In this document: positions 51,950-63,021 of the stretch, piece by piece
Position numbering within the stretch: the stretch's first letter is position 1
How the letters are laid out: each line of letters opens with the position of its first letter
Assembly: GCF_014633365.1 (NCBI RefSeq)
Contig: NC_068350.1
Coordinates: forward strand, 3,725,001 to 3,789,000
DNA length: 64,000 bases
Reading direction: 5' to 3'
From: Diospyros lotus
Lineage: Eukaryota; Streptophyta; Magnoliopsida; Ericales; Ebenaceae
The notes under the pieces: model-generated
The model's database searches: none
Seen by the model: only the letters and a program-made list of their open reading frames with translations
Told to the model about the DNA's origin: nothing
Position numbers and translations under genes: made by a program

Positions 51950-52615
51950 TCTCTCAACAATTGCCACATCTTTTACCTAGTCTTAGGCCCACCATCGCTG
52001 CCTCTGCCTTGGCTCATCCATTACCGCCCTCCTCGGGGCCGTAAGAGGCCAAGTCATCTCCATCCTCGCCCCTAATGTCCCCACCATGTATGAGCTTTAC
52101 TTCGTCGTCCCTATGGCTGACATCGTCCTCAACACCCTTAATACCCGCCTCAATGCTCCATCGCCTCCCTCCTCTGCCACATTAGCTCTAGGATACTCTT
52201 CCTCGACTCCCACTTCCTCCCCATCACCCCCCATGCCTTCATCTTAATTCCACACCAACCCTCGAAACTCATTCTCATTGCCAATGACACATCCGCAGGC
52301 TTGTCGACCATCACCAATTCATACAAGGGATTGGTGGAGAGGGGCAACCAAGAATTAGAGTGGATCCTGCTCGAAAGCGAATGGGACCCAATGATTCTGA
52401 ACTACACCTCCGAGACCACATTTTTCCGGAAAGATGTCATGCATAGCCATCATTTGATCTTCATCATGGTCGTCGATTTGTTGATCGAGTGGTCTGTGTT
52501 GAAGCATCCCATGTATTTGTGGACCCTTTCCATGTGCCACTCCAACGGGTGATGCTTCACCTAGAGCATGGCTGTCGTCGGCAATAGCAACGTTTGTCTT
52601 TGGAAAAAGGTATAA
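51950..52615 (+). pseudogene. Acyl-activating enzyme (AMP-dependent synthetase) fragment, decayed
   Basis: Intronless remnants in shifting frames match plant acyl-activating enzymes of the AAE/benzoate-CoA-ligase type in the right order: QVISILAPNVPTMYELYFVVPMADIVLNTLNTRL cut into pieces at about 52036-52150, RILFLDSHFLP near 52190-52220, then EWDPMILNYTSETT..KDVMHSHH (about 52380-52455; the normal AMP-binding P-loop is TSGTTxxPKG) and MYLWTLSMCHSNG (about 52511-52552). Only the N-terminal third of the family's ~550 aa is present. Stops, frameshifts and a broken P-loop make it non-functional. It is bracketed by loosely inverted sequences (GTGCGTTTCATTAGCC at about 51772, CCAATCAAACAC at about 52747), suggesting capture by a TIR element. 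Confidence 0.8.
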
Positions 52616-52789
52616 TTTTTATGGAAAATAATGGCACTACCAGACAACAAAAATTGAAAAAAAAAAAAAGACTATTTTTCATGAAAAAATATCAATTAAA
52701 CACCAAAAGATTGAAAAGTACAATAATTTTTAGGTTAAAAATTAAACCAATCAAACACATAATTTATAGGCAATTCAATTGCTATAAGG

Positions 52790-53146
52790 GTGTGTTTGAT
52801 TGTATTATCTAAAATTTAATTCTAGGTAATAATTGCCTAAAAAATAAAACCACCCCACCCCCTTGAAAAATGAATTCCATTAAAAAAAACTTTAAATGCT
52901 TGTACCATACATAACTTTTCCATATAAAAGTTTAAGGTGTTTGATTGTTTCCACAGAAAATATGTGTAATAATTACACATAATTATACATATTTTCTATG
53001 AAAATAATCAAACACATTTAACTTTTTTATTGAAAAGTTATGTATGGTACAAACATTTAAAGGTTATTTCCATGAAATTCATTTTTCATGGGGGTGGGGT
53101 GATTTTTGTTTTCTAGACAATCATTATCTAGAATTTCATATTTTCG
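52790..53146. mobile_element. MITE family GTGTGTTTGATTGCA, palindromic double copy (copy 2)
   Basis: Two arms of about 175 bp face each other around about 52970. The left arm reads GTGTGTTTGATTGTATTA ... ACCACCCCACCCCCTTG ... TACCATACATAAC; the right arm is its inverse (GTTATGTATGGTACAAAC ... GGGGGTGGGGTG ... CAATCATTATCTAGAA). It is therefore either a large-hairpin MITE or two copies joined head to head. Confidence 0.72.
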
Positions 53147-53371
53147 GGTGTGTTTGATTGCATTACCTATAATTTAATTATAGGTAATGATTGCTTAGAA
53201 AACAAAAATCATCCCACCCCCTTGGAAAATGAATTCCATAAAAAAAAGTTTTAAATGATTGTATCATACATATATTTTTCATAAAAAAATTAAGAGTGTT
53301 TAATTGCTTCCATATAAAATATGTATAATAATTACACATTTTCTATGATAAATGTATGTAATCAAACACAC
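53147..53371. mobile_element. MITE family GTGTGTTTGATTGCA (copy 3)
   Basis: 225 bp, starting GTGTGTTTGATTGCATTAC and ending GTAATCAAACACAC. It abuts the palindromic copy to its left. Interior blocks AAAATCATCCCACCCCCTTG and AATGAATTCCATAAAA match the neighbouring copies. Non-coding. Confidence 0.75.
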
Positions 53372-54503
53372 TTTTAAGGATGTGTTTAATAACATTTAGT
53401 TGGAAAAGAAAACATTTTTCAACTTTTGGAGGTTGAAAAATGTTCATATTTAATATAGGAGCCTATTAAGTCCATTTAGATTAGGTTTAAAGGTGATAAA
53501 TCTGACCTAGAATAATAAGCTTGAATATAAGTCGACATCTATATTATATTGCCAACTAACTAAACTCATAAAAGAATCAAGATTTGACCATCCAGATGTT
53601 ACAATTCTAACTCTTGACTAGTCTTACATTGAACTTATATAAAGACACGATTTCTTAAAGAGTTAAGAGTACTTCATTTAATGCATATTGATGGCAACAT
53701 TTAATCTTGAGTATAATAATTGATTTAAGTGTAGAATGATATGTCAAGTAATTTAGTCTTACCCTTCTCTTGACGAGTTAGTTCAAGTCAAGCTTAAGGA
53801 TAGCAAGGAACACCTTAGGACTAAGCAAAATCAATAGCACCCCTAAAATCTCATTGATTACAATAACACCCCTAAAATCATGTGCATGTAGCACCAATTT
53901 TAGAGATAAATAAAATAATTTCTACTAGTTCTAAGTGGTACTTGACAAATTCAATTTATTTGATTTTGGACATATATTGATTTAAATCTCCCTCCATTAA
54001 GAGGGGTATGGACCATAATCCCAAATTGTAATATAGTTTATTTGTGAAAATGAACAAAATAATTTACGATTCATTTATTTTCACTCTTTTCGTACTAGGA
54101 TGTTGACGATTAAGAACGTCGATCCATGCTAATAAGAAATTGGAAAGAAGATTATTACTATTACAAGGTGCAAGGAGATTTATTTTTATCCGTTAGGTGC
54201 TTCAATAAATTATCTTGTGAATTTGTGTATATTTTTACTATAATACTAAATATATTTCTTAATCAATTTAACAATAACATGATAAAAGCTCTATGAAATT
54301 TCACCAACAAGGATCAACCTTATTGTGTGATTCACGATCTAGTCGTTAACTAGTATTTTAAAGTTATTGTCTTGATATTTTTTAAGTGTCCGTTATTCAT
54401 AAACTCTTAATTAGTTTTAACTTGTTCTAAACCCTAAAATTGAAAAAGAAAAGTAATTAACAATCTTGCTTATGAAAATTTAGCTGCTTGTTTAACTTGT
54501 AGA
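53372..54503. other. Intergenic, AT-rich
   Basis: No gene, RNA or clear repeat boundary is seen. It contains scattered short open frames without similarity to anything recognised. Confidence 0.5.
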
Positions 54504-54725
54504 GTGTGTTTGATTGCACATATTTAACATAGAAAATGTGTAATTATTATACATATTTTTTATAGAAACAATCAAATACTCTTAATTTTTTTTATAAAAA
54601 AATGTGTATGGTACAAACATTGATTTTTTTCAATGAAATTCATTTTATAAAAGGGGTGGAGTGGTTTTTGTTTTCTAAGCAATCATTACCTAAAATTAAA
54701 TTCTGCATAATGCAATTAAACACAC
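54504..54725. mobile_element. MITE family GTGTGTTTGATTGCA (copy 4, inverted)
   Basis: Starts GTGTGTTTGATTGCACA and ends TGCAATTAAACACAC, 222 bp. Its interior runs in the opposite direction to copy 3 (TTTTTGTTTTCTAAGCAATCATTACC near the right end), the same orientation as the copy at 28078. Confidence 0.75.
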
Positions 54726-55434
54726 CTGTAGTTTAGTAGATAATTTGACACTTTGTGCTTTTAAAAATTATTTTTTGAAAAAAATAAATGTTAAATTGGT
54801 CATTAAAATTTAAAATAAGTCAAATAAATTAATAAATTTGTATGAATGAGGCTAAATTAATCAATCATCAACTAAGATTTTCACACTTTAGAATAAACAA
54901 ACTCAATTATTAACTAATATTACTATATTTATAAATATTCAATAATTTACACCACCAATTTTAAAAAATTTTCTTTTGTCCGTAGGGTTATATTTTTGGG
55001 TAAGAGTGAACAAAATTTCGATTTAATCCGAATAATCGAACCAAATTAATCAGAACCAATTGAAATTATCAGTTCAGTTCCATTTTTAGGTTTGACATTT
55101 TTTATTATTTCAATTCGGTTTGATTTTTATATAAAAAAATATCAAAATAACTTAATCAATCGAAATATAAAAAATAACATATTTTTATGAATTTATTCAT
55201 ATTTTTTTTAATTTTTAAATTTATTTAGTCAGTTCAACTTAATTTTTGATAAAATTTAATTATTTTAATTTTAATATTTCAAGGGATTCAATATCGGAAC
55301 CAATCCAATCCTCATCCTTCACCCTATAATTTTGGACGAGGTCTCCTCCAAAATAGGTTCAGGGTTAAGTTACATATTTACCCAATCAGCAGACGTCAAG
55401 ATTTTGGAGCCATAAATAAATAAATAATATTATT
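54726..55434. other. Intergenic, very AT-rich
   Basis: No gene is supported. The stretch 55010-55290 has the AACCGAATT-style wording (AATCGAACCAAATTAATC, TCAATTCGGTTTG) often seen in old plant repeats, without definable ends. Confidence 0.45.
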
Positions 55435-55506
55435 GGGCGTTTGGTCTAGTGGTATGATTCTCGCTTCGGGTGCGAGAGGTCGCGAGTTCGATTCTCGCAA
55501 CGCCCC
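55435..55506 (+). tRNA. tRNA-Pro (anticodon CGG)
   Basis: 72 nt. The acceptor stem GGGCGTT pairs with AACGCCC and C is the discriminator base. The anticodon stem TCTCGC/GCGAGA holds the loop TTCGGGT with anticodon CGG. The D-arm region is TGGTCTAGTGGTA (A box) and the T-arm GAGTTCGATTCTC (B box). A T6 tract about 20 bases downstream can end Pol III transcription. It lies 226 bp upstream of the SmG start codon, in the same direction. Confidence 0.95.
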
Positions 55507-55535
55507 GTGCAACGACAAAACTGCCATTTTTTAAT

Positions 55536-55683
55536 TGGGCCCCAGGTTGTCAAATTGGGCCTGAAGAGAAGTATCTTTTTCATGGGCTTTCGATTATCAA
55601 ATGGGCTTGGAGAGAATCAGCCACTCCGACACCATATCTTTCTACCGATTTTTGAGCCTAAAACCACATTTACCTAGGGTTTT

Positions 55684-55717
<34 letters not shown>
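55536..55717 (+). promoter_or_regulatory. SmG promoter: four site II motifs, reverse telo-box, CT tract
   Basis: TGGGCC at 55536-55541 and 55556-55561, and TGGGCT at 55583-55588 and 55602-55607, are followed by TAGGGTTT (reverse telo-box) at 55675-55682 and a CT microsatellite at 55687-55716, just before the ATG at 55732. The site II plus telo-box combination is well known upstream of plant translation and RNA-processing genes. The promoter is squeezed between tRNA-Pro and the coding start. Confidence 0.65.
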
Positions 55718-55718
<1 letters not shown>

Positions 55719-55731
55719 GTAGGGTTTCACA

Positions 55732-57644
55732 ATGAGCAGGTCGGGGCAGCCTCCGGATCTCAAGAAGTAAGTTGTTTCGGTTTCTGTCTTCTCAGTTCAC
55801 GCGTTCTTCGGTTCTCTATTATGGTTTTCGATTGATTTCCTCCGATTTCCTGTTTCTTGTCGCTGATTGTTTGCCTCGTTTGTTGTTTCCTTTTCTTGAC
55901 AGATACATGGACAAGAAGCTTCAGAGTAAGTTTTTTTTTTTCGTTCTCTAGAATGATGTAGTTTGGATACCCTGCGCTAATTTACTTCTCTGTAGTAGTT
56001 ATCTGCATATTTTGCTGAGAGAACAGAACAACCAGTCGAGATCTTATGGTTCTTCTCCTGAAATTGGCGCTTCTTTCACTTGAAAAGTGAAACGTCATAA
56101 GCAAAACCCATAGTGGCGGATCTTTGTTGCGTGTTATTTATACAATAGCTGCCGCTCAGGGATGTTTTTGGGTCTTCGTTATGCCTTATCGCGTCTAAAC
56201 AATTGTGTTCTTAAGTGGGATTTCTTATGCGATTTTTACAAAACATGCTATCTAAGGTTGTTTTATGTGGATGTATGTTTCATGTCTGAAGAGGAGTTAT
56301 GCATCGTGATCTGTTAACTTAGTTTTTATGGCGTGCTAATTTTCCAAGATGAAACCTTACCTCATAGGATGTTTAAGAAGTTCCCAAGGTTAAATTCATT
56401 TGGGCAAAAGTTGAAGTAAACATACAGCAAAGAAAAACTGGTAGATTTATTTTCTTATGGTCAGTGTAGGTTGGGATTCCTCACTTCTTTCTCTCATTCA
56501 AAACCGTGCATGAGACTTTCATCTCACACGGCTCCTATGTGATATAAGTTCTTCTTTCTTTTTTTGATTTCCTTCCTTGCCTATGTATAAGACTGAATCC
56601 ATTCAATTTCTAAAAAGGATTACTAATCCTTAACTTTTCGAGGAATCCTTCATCAGTGGTTGTGAATGACTGATTTTTTCAATCTTTTCGACCTTGGTTC
56701 TGTAGGAGCAAGTCAGAAAGATTGATACAATATTTGTTCATGAATTTATAGGAGGAATGTTTAACAAGCCAAGAACTGAAATATTTCTACTGGAGGAATC
56801 ACGCCAACAAGGGCAGGAGCCGTCATCTCTCATGGACTCTATGTTGCATTTCATCTAAGCCACATATCATTGCAGTTTGCAGTCTAATTCTGTCACATGT
56901 GTTTTAATATGTTTTAGAAATGTTGTCCTCTATGGACATGCATGGTAGTGAAGGAAATAGCTTCAAAGCCCCCTTTTCAGCTATTTTTTTGTTTCCACTG
57001 TTCGGTTATATTTATGAACAGTAAAAGTATGCAGCCCACTTGAAATGCAGCGGAATAACTATACGTCCATTACGTGTTCTGTAACCTTACTTAATGTGGA
57101 TACGAGTTCGTGCCCATCACTTTGAAGTTTATACCTGCTCTCTGCAAACTAATGCTTCTTAAACATCCTCGATAATATTCTGACTATATCTTCTCTAATT
57201 TGGCTGACCCTGGAGTTAAGTATGATCACTTGGTTAAGTTTTTAAGTTCTTGTAGTATGGCTGTTTGGATTTAGCTGGCAGTTTGGCTTTTTCAGTGTAC
57301 CCATGAAAAACTTGCATAGTTGTTTAAAGCTCTAAGCTTTTTTGCAGTCAAGCTGAATGCTAACCGGATGGTGGTAGGAACACTCCGTGGTTTTGATCAA
57401 TTTATGAATCTTGTGGTTGACAATACTGTGGAGGTCAATGGCAACGATAAAAACGAAATAGGCATGGTGGTGGGTTCCTGCTATTAGGCCCTTTATTTTA
57501 TCCCTTTGAAAAGTGCTGTTTTCATTTTATGAATGCACTTTCATGATCTCGTCTTTTTAACTTGTGTATATCTTCACTCTGCAGGTTATCAGAGGAAATA
57601 GTGTGGTTACTGTGGAAGCACTTGAACCAGTAAGCAGAACTTAG
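55732..57644 (+). CDS. SNRPG: Small nuclear ribonucleoprotein G (SmG), four exons
   Basis: Exons 55732-55766, 55903-55925, 57348-57469 and 57585-57644 give 79 aa, the normal SmG length. It is one of seven Sm proteins that form the ring around the Sm site of U1, U2, U4 and U5 snRNAs and is essential for spliceosome assembly. Sm1 motif residues are seen in KLNANRMVVGTLRGFDQFMNLVVD and Sm2 in MVVIRGNSVVTVEALEP. The opening MSRSGQPPDLKKYMDKKL is nearly the same as in other plants. Exon 2 is only 23 nt. The last exon ends in VSRT, slightly different from the GRSS-like tail I expect; the CCAGTAAGC there also resembles a donor site, so the final few residues are the least certain part. Confidence 0.94.
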
Positions 57645-58248
57645 CAATTGCTGGTAGAATGTATTAAGGAAAGAATGATGTACTAAACCGTTTTCAGCGG
57701 TTGACAGAAATTATTTTTTTTTCTTTTGAGCCTATTGTGGAACTGACTTATATCATGATTAGCCTTTTGTTATGTACAATTAGTAATTTGGATGGTATAA
57801 CCTTTGGATCTTGCTTATCCAATCAAAGCCTATGACTGGCTAGTGAGCATGGAGGATATCTATGGATATATATGATGCAAATCATGCGTGTGTTGTTATT
57901 CTGAGTTAAATATCACCCTCACTTGTCAAAGCTTAAGCCTCAAAAGTTAACTAGGTAGGAGCGGCTGCATGAGTTTGATTTTATTGTATGGATAAGCTTG
58001 AGCTTGATAACCCAGCATTCCAAGTCCAAGCAGAACCCATTAATTGTGCATTATTTGAATTAGACTAATGGGTAAACGGTCGGACATTATGTATGGGAGG
58101 ATTAGCTGTCTTATCAAAACCTGGTCAGCTCTCGGAATGGTAGGCTTGTTCTTCATTATAGGGAGTCAGTTATATGAATTTTAGCTTGTCTGTTAATTTT
58201 ATCTGTGGCCTCATTTTTTATAATGGTAGGCATTTGTCTGTTTTCAAT
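57645..58248. other. 3' flank of SmG
   Basis: Probably the SmG 3' UTR followed by ordinary intergenic sequence. No gene or repeat is recognised. Confidence 0.5.
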
Positions 58249-58826
58249 GGCTCCGTTTGTTGTAGCTTAATTAAAGAAATTATAGTTTCTAATTTCTTAG
58301 ATTATAGTTTCTAAAATTTAGAATAAGTTGTGAACTTGTTTGTTGTAGTTTCTTATAAATTGTAGTTAAGTAGTTGTGGTGTTTGATATCATAAGTTGTA
58401 AAATAACTTATTTTTATATAATTATCCATAATACCCTTAGTAATTATAGAATGATAATTTAAAAATTAATTAATGTATATGTATAAGTTTCAAGTGTTAT
58501 AAAAAAATTAATTAAAGTATAGAGAGGAAGATGGCGAGAGAGAGAAAGAGATCTGAAAATGGAGATGGCGGTAGAGAAGAAAAATCTATGATTGCGTAGA
58601 CAAGAGGGTAATTTTTTATTAAAAATAAGGATAAAATTGTCGTAATAATATAATCATTTAAGCAGAAGTTGTAAAAGTTGAGGTTGAAAAAGTCAGGTTC
58701 TACCCTTTTTAAAAATTAGTAGAAGTTATAAGTTAAAATTCTATAAATTAAAACAAACACTACATCCTAATTTTTTTGAAGTTAGAAGCTAAAAGTTACA
58801 GTTTTTAAGCTATAACAAATAGGCCC
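58249..58826. mobile_element. TIR element, GGCTCCGTTTGTTGTAGC ends, 578 bp
   Basis: The left end GGCTCCGTTTGTTGTAGC and right end GCTATAACAAATAGGCCC are inverted repeats of about 22 bp with a few mismatches. Sub-terminal parts also pair (AGTTTCTAATTTC, GTTAGAAGCTAAAAGTTAC). There is no coding content. Length and ends suggest a non-autonomous hAT- or PIF-type element; the target duplication was not resolved. Confidence 0.68.
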
Positions 58827-59150
58827 GATAAATCATAGTTCTCAGCTGGTTTGAATGAAATTTTGCATCTTCTTTCCTCTTGGAATTTCTTAGTTTAAAA
58901 GTGTGTTTAAACGGCTGAATGTGTAGATGGTAATAATGTGTTAAGGTCATTAAATTTGGATGACTTTTAACTGGTCCAGGTTTCAAATTGCAGCATTATA
59001 TTAAATGGATTTTGTTCTGTTGCCCTCATCCGGCAACTTCTATGTTGCTCTACGTGGGCAAAATGCCCACCACCCTTGCAAGCTGCGTTGGGCAACTCTA
59101 CATAACAGGGCCCTATATTAAATCTTAAGATATTTTTTGTATTTTTTTTA

Positions 59151-59501
59151 GGTAACATTCTTTAAAATGAACAAGATAAAAGAGTATCAAGATAAATTTA
59201 GAATGATTTTTGGACTAAGTTATGGAATGATCAAGATAAAATTGAAAAACATTCTAAAATTTTTATCAAACTATTTTTTAAATTCTTTGGATTGCATTAG
59301 AGGATTTATGCATCATTTTTTTCTTATACGTGGGAATTAAGATATTCTTATCTTGAAATGAGGAGAGAAATGCATATTTTGAAAAATCAAGATAAGAGAT
59401 CACAAGATGGTTTTTTTAAAAATGATCAAATAATTTTAATAAACATGTTAGAAATTATAGAAGTTTAGGATGCATCCTATATTTTGATTAACAAGCGTCC
59501 C
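59151..59501. mobile_element. MITE, TAGTGTTTGTTAA family (copy 3, diverged)
   Basis: The ends have decayed (GGTAACATTCTTTAAAATGA, GATTAACAAGCGTCCC), but the interior keeps the family order: AGAGTATCAAGATAAA, GGACTAAGTTATGGAATG, TTTTATCAAACTATTTTTTA, GGATTGCATTAGAGGA and AATAAACATGTTAGAAA, each with a counterpart in the copy at 38161. Confidence 0.7.
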
Positions 59502-62225
59502 ATTAAATAATAATGAGTATTTTTTGTAATTACTTTAATTTTTTTAAGAAATGTGTAGAGTTTATCCTAATATATATATATATATAATTTACATACAATT
59601 ATAATTTTTGTCATTTTAACTCAACCTACTTTAACATTAGATCAAGCAATTATAATTAAAATTTACCTTAATTTGAGAAATTTACCAAATTACTTCACAC
59701 AATCACCGACACCCACGCCATAAAAATCTGAGTTGAGTCGTTTGGTTGAACAGTAGAAATCTATTAATATATCACCCGTCCTTTTTGTTGGAGGCCGGGA
59801 TGGAACGTACTCAAATCCTGGGATGGGTTGGCGTGTGGCGCCTTGGCTGCTGCACCTGCAACGGCCGGCCAAATGACAAAAGGCAAAAGCTGTGTTATTA
59901 TGATAAAAGCTCCTTTTATTATTAAACTACTGACAAGGAGGGAGTGAAAAAGCAGCGCAGCTGCCCAGCCGAGCCATAGAGCCCGCCGCTTGGCTTTTGA
60001 ATTTTGAACTGTGAATGAAATAAATGAAATCTATTTCTTCCTCTTTAGCAATGCAACGGCACAGTATCTCTCCGATTCTGTACGTTTCCTTCTTTCTTTC
60101 TTTCTGTCTCTCTCGAAATTCCTCTCCTTTCTATTCTCAACTTTGCCGGCAAACCCCACAACAAACTGAAACCCTTTTGCATCCAACAGACATTGCCCAG
60201 TGCCCACATTCCAAACTCCTCTTTTATCAATCCATGTCTAATAATAACAATAGTGATAATAGAGAGCTAGCTACCTATGTGTGATATGCTTGGTTTGTAT
60301 ACTGTTACATATATCTGATCTTTATTCAATATATACCTAAGAAGATGATACATTCATGTTCCTCATTAAAAGAAAGAATCAGAAGAACGAAACAAATTAC
60401 AGATGATGGGTTGTGGATTGGGTTGTTAGTTTGATTGCTATATTCTGTGTGTTTCTGATTTTTTTTTACTTTACATGCTGTCTGCTTATGATTGTTTATC
60501 CTGAACTGCATCATTCTGGAAAGGAATACAATGTAATGAGAGAAGATTCTTGGGTTCAAGTGACATGGTGATGATTTAAAATCCCCATTGTCTCTTATTC
60601 TAAAAAATAACCAAAACAGAATCTATGTTAATTAAAGAGTATTGGAAACAATTATTCTGTTTATGACCCCCTCATTTGGATGGTAATTAATTATTATTTG
60701 GAACCTCAAAGACTAACTACATCATGGGTTTTAGACATTTGGATGACTGATACATACCCAACTTACAGGAAAGAGATGGAAACCATCACTTTCCATTTAT
60801 GCTTTTACACCCATATGAATATTTATTATATTATAATCATTTTATTCACTACTCAATGAAGTTTAAGGGTGAACTTTAGAAGTAAAATATAGAATTAGAT
60901 TGAAAACCTTCTTAAAGCGGAAAATATCTTGCATTAATTCAAGAAAAAGACTGATTAAGGTGCATTAATTGCCTTCAATTTGAGGGTTTAGAAGGAGAAA
61001 AGAAATAGGACATACAGGATACAGCTCAGCTGCATGTTAAAAAGAGAATTATTCTGCATTATGAGTACCTCATTGCCAGAGCTTCCTTCTAAAAAGTTCA
61101 TAATTTTGGTTAACCACTCCATTCATTTCCTTTTCCTTGTCCTCCTCCTCTGCATCTGTCTCCTCTTTTTCTCCATTTTTACTCTTTCAAGATGCCATTC
61201 AATCACAAAAATTTACATGAAACATGTAACAACATGTATGAATTCTTAGTACTTTGTCAATTGTTATTTGTCACCTTGTGTTTGTTTTAAACATAATTAT
61301 AAGTATTTATTTATAACAATAATATATTAACTTTTAATCTCATTAGTTGAAGTCAGTAACATGAATTCTAATAGCCATAAGATCATATCTTTTATAATAA
61401 AACTTTTATAACTCATATTTAAATTACTTCAATAATGTGTGTCTTATTTTTAATCAGAGTTTTTATGATCATATTATTTCTTAATATATAGATAATATGA
61501 TTTGTTAATAATATATATATATATCTGATCTTGGTTTGTAATTTTTGAGCTTATTAATGGTGTGGGATATATTTAGTTATGGCCCATAACCACCCCACTT
61601 TTAAGGGGCACAGCTTTTGGATTCTTAGGTAGTGGGGAGCCACCTGTTTTATGGCAGTGGAATTAATGAACCCAAATAAATATAAGCTGTCTAAGCAAGA
61701 ATCATTGCTCTTATGACAAAGCCATCAATGTTTTCACACTAATCTCCTCCTTATCATCCAACCCCTTGCCTAATTGCTTGTCATCATTACTAAAATTGGT
61801 AATTAAAAAAATAATGTAATAATCATATCTACATAAATAAAAAGTATTTTTACTTAAAAGACTCGAGATAATAATAATATCTTTTAGCATAAGTTAATAT
61901 ACAATTTTTTTTTGTGTATTTATCTATTTTACTTAATTAGTAAGTGTCTTAATGACTATATTTAGTATTGTTATCAAGATACAACAATAAATTTATTCGA
62001 TTGTGAAATGTCATTGTCAAATCGCCCAAATCTGCAAGGAAGAAAACAGTTAGTTGGTGTGGGAGGATTTCCGTATAAACATTCTAATATTTAAATTAAA
62101 CACTGAGAGTGATAAAAATTATAAAATAGAATTTTTATTAGTATTAAAAACGTACATTTTATGGAATAAGTGATTACTTATTTATAAAGAAATATTGAGT
62201 AATTTAAAATATTATATAATTAGAA
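59502..62225. other. Intergenic; no gene supported
   Basis: A GC-richer patch at about 59780-60000 is followed by a T/C-rich stretch (60075-60140) and an 86-aa open frame (60024-60284) with a signal-peptide-like start. Its codons and microsatellite content do not persuade me that it is a gene. A TA microsatellite lies at about 59570-59586. The remainder is AT-rich. Confidence 0.5.
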
Positions 62226-63021
62226 TTTTCGTAGATAACATTTATCTTAATTAATCCAAATCTAACTAGGACTAAGATTGTTATAGATAACATTTATATT
62301 TTATAAATAATATTTATCTTACCCTTTTTTAGAATGAAATTTCTTGTAGATGGTTATCTATCATTTTCCTAGAATAATTTTTAATTATCGAAGTTATCAA
62401 TGTTTGTGAGTTGTGTGGGACCATCTCGCATTTGGCAAAATATTTTGACAATGCACCGAATCTTCCTACGTACCTCGATGGAAGGAAGGGGGCCACAAGC
62501 CCCTAGCGCTGCGTGTCTTTTACAGTTGCCGGCCGTTCCCTTTCCTTGGGTCGTTCCATGGCCTCGAGCCTTTCCCAAGCCTAGGCCCATTCACACGGTC
62601 GCAGACCATCCCCTCACCTTGGGTTTTCGTATATAACACTTATCTTAATTAATTCAAATCTAACTAGAACTAAGATTGTTATAGATAACATCTATATTTT
62701 ATAAATAATATTTATCTTAACCTTTTTTAGAATGAAATTTCTTATAGATGGTTATCTATCATTTTCCTAGAATAATTTTTAATTGTCGGAGTTATCAATG
62801 TCTGTAAGTTGTGTGGGACTATCTTGCATTTGGCAAAATATTTTGGCAGTGCACCGAATCTTCTTACGTACCTCAATGGAAGGAAGGGGGCCACGAGCCC
62901 CTAGCGTTGCGGGTCTTTTACAATTGCGGGCTGTTCCCTTTCCTTGGGTTGTTCAATGGCCTCGAGTCTTTCCCAAGCCTAGGCCCATTCACACGGTCGC
63001 GGGCCATTCCCTCACCTTGGG
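62226..63021. repeat. 398-bp tandem duplication
   Basis: Two units, about 62226-62623 and 62624-63021, align over their whole length with scattered substitutions. Landmarks such as ACTAAGATTGTTATAGATAA (62271 and 62669), GAATGAAATTTCTT, GCACCGAATCTTC and CCCAAGCCTAGGCCCATTC recur 398 bp apart. Each unit has an AT-rich left half and a GC-rich right half. It continues past the second unit with TTGGG-CCATTCCC motifs, so a partial third unit may exist. No coding capacity is recognised. Confidence 0.88.

Noticed and set aside
60024..60284. 86-aa open frame with a signal-peptide-like start
   Set aside because: Composition follows TTTC and Asn microsatellites, no conserved motif, no splice support.
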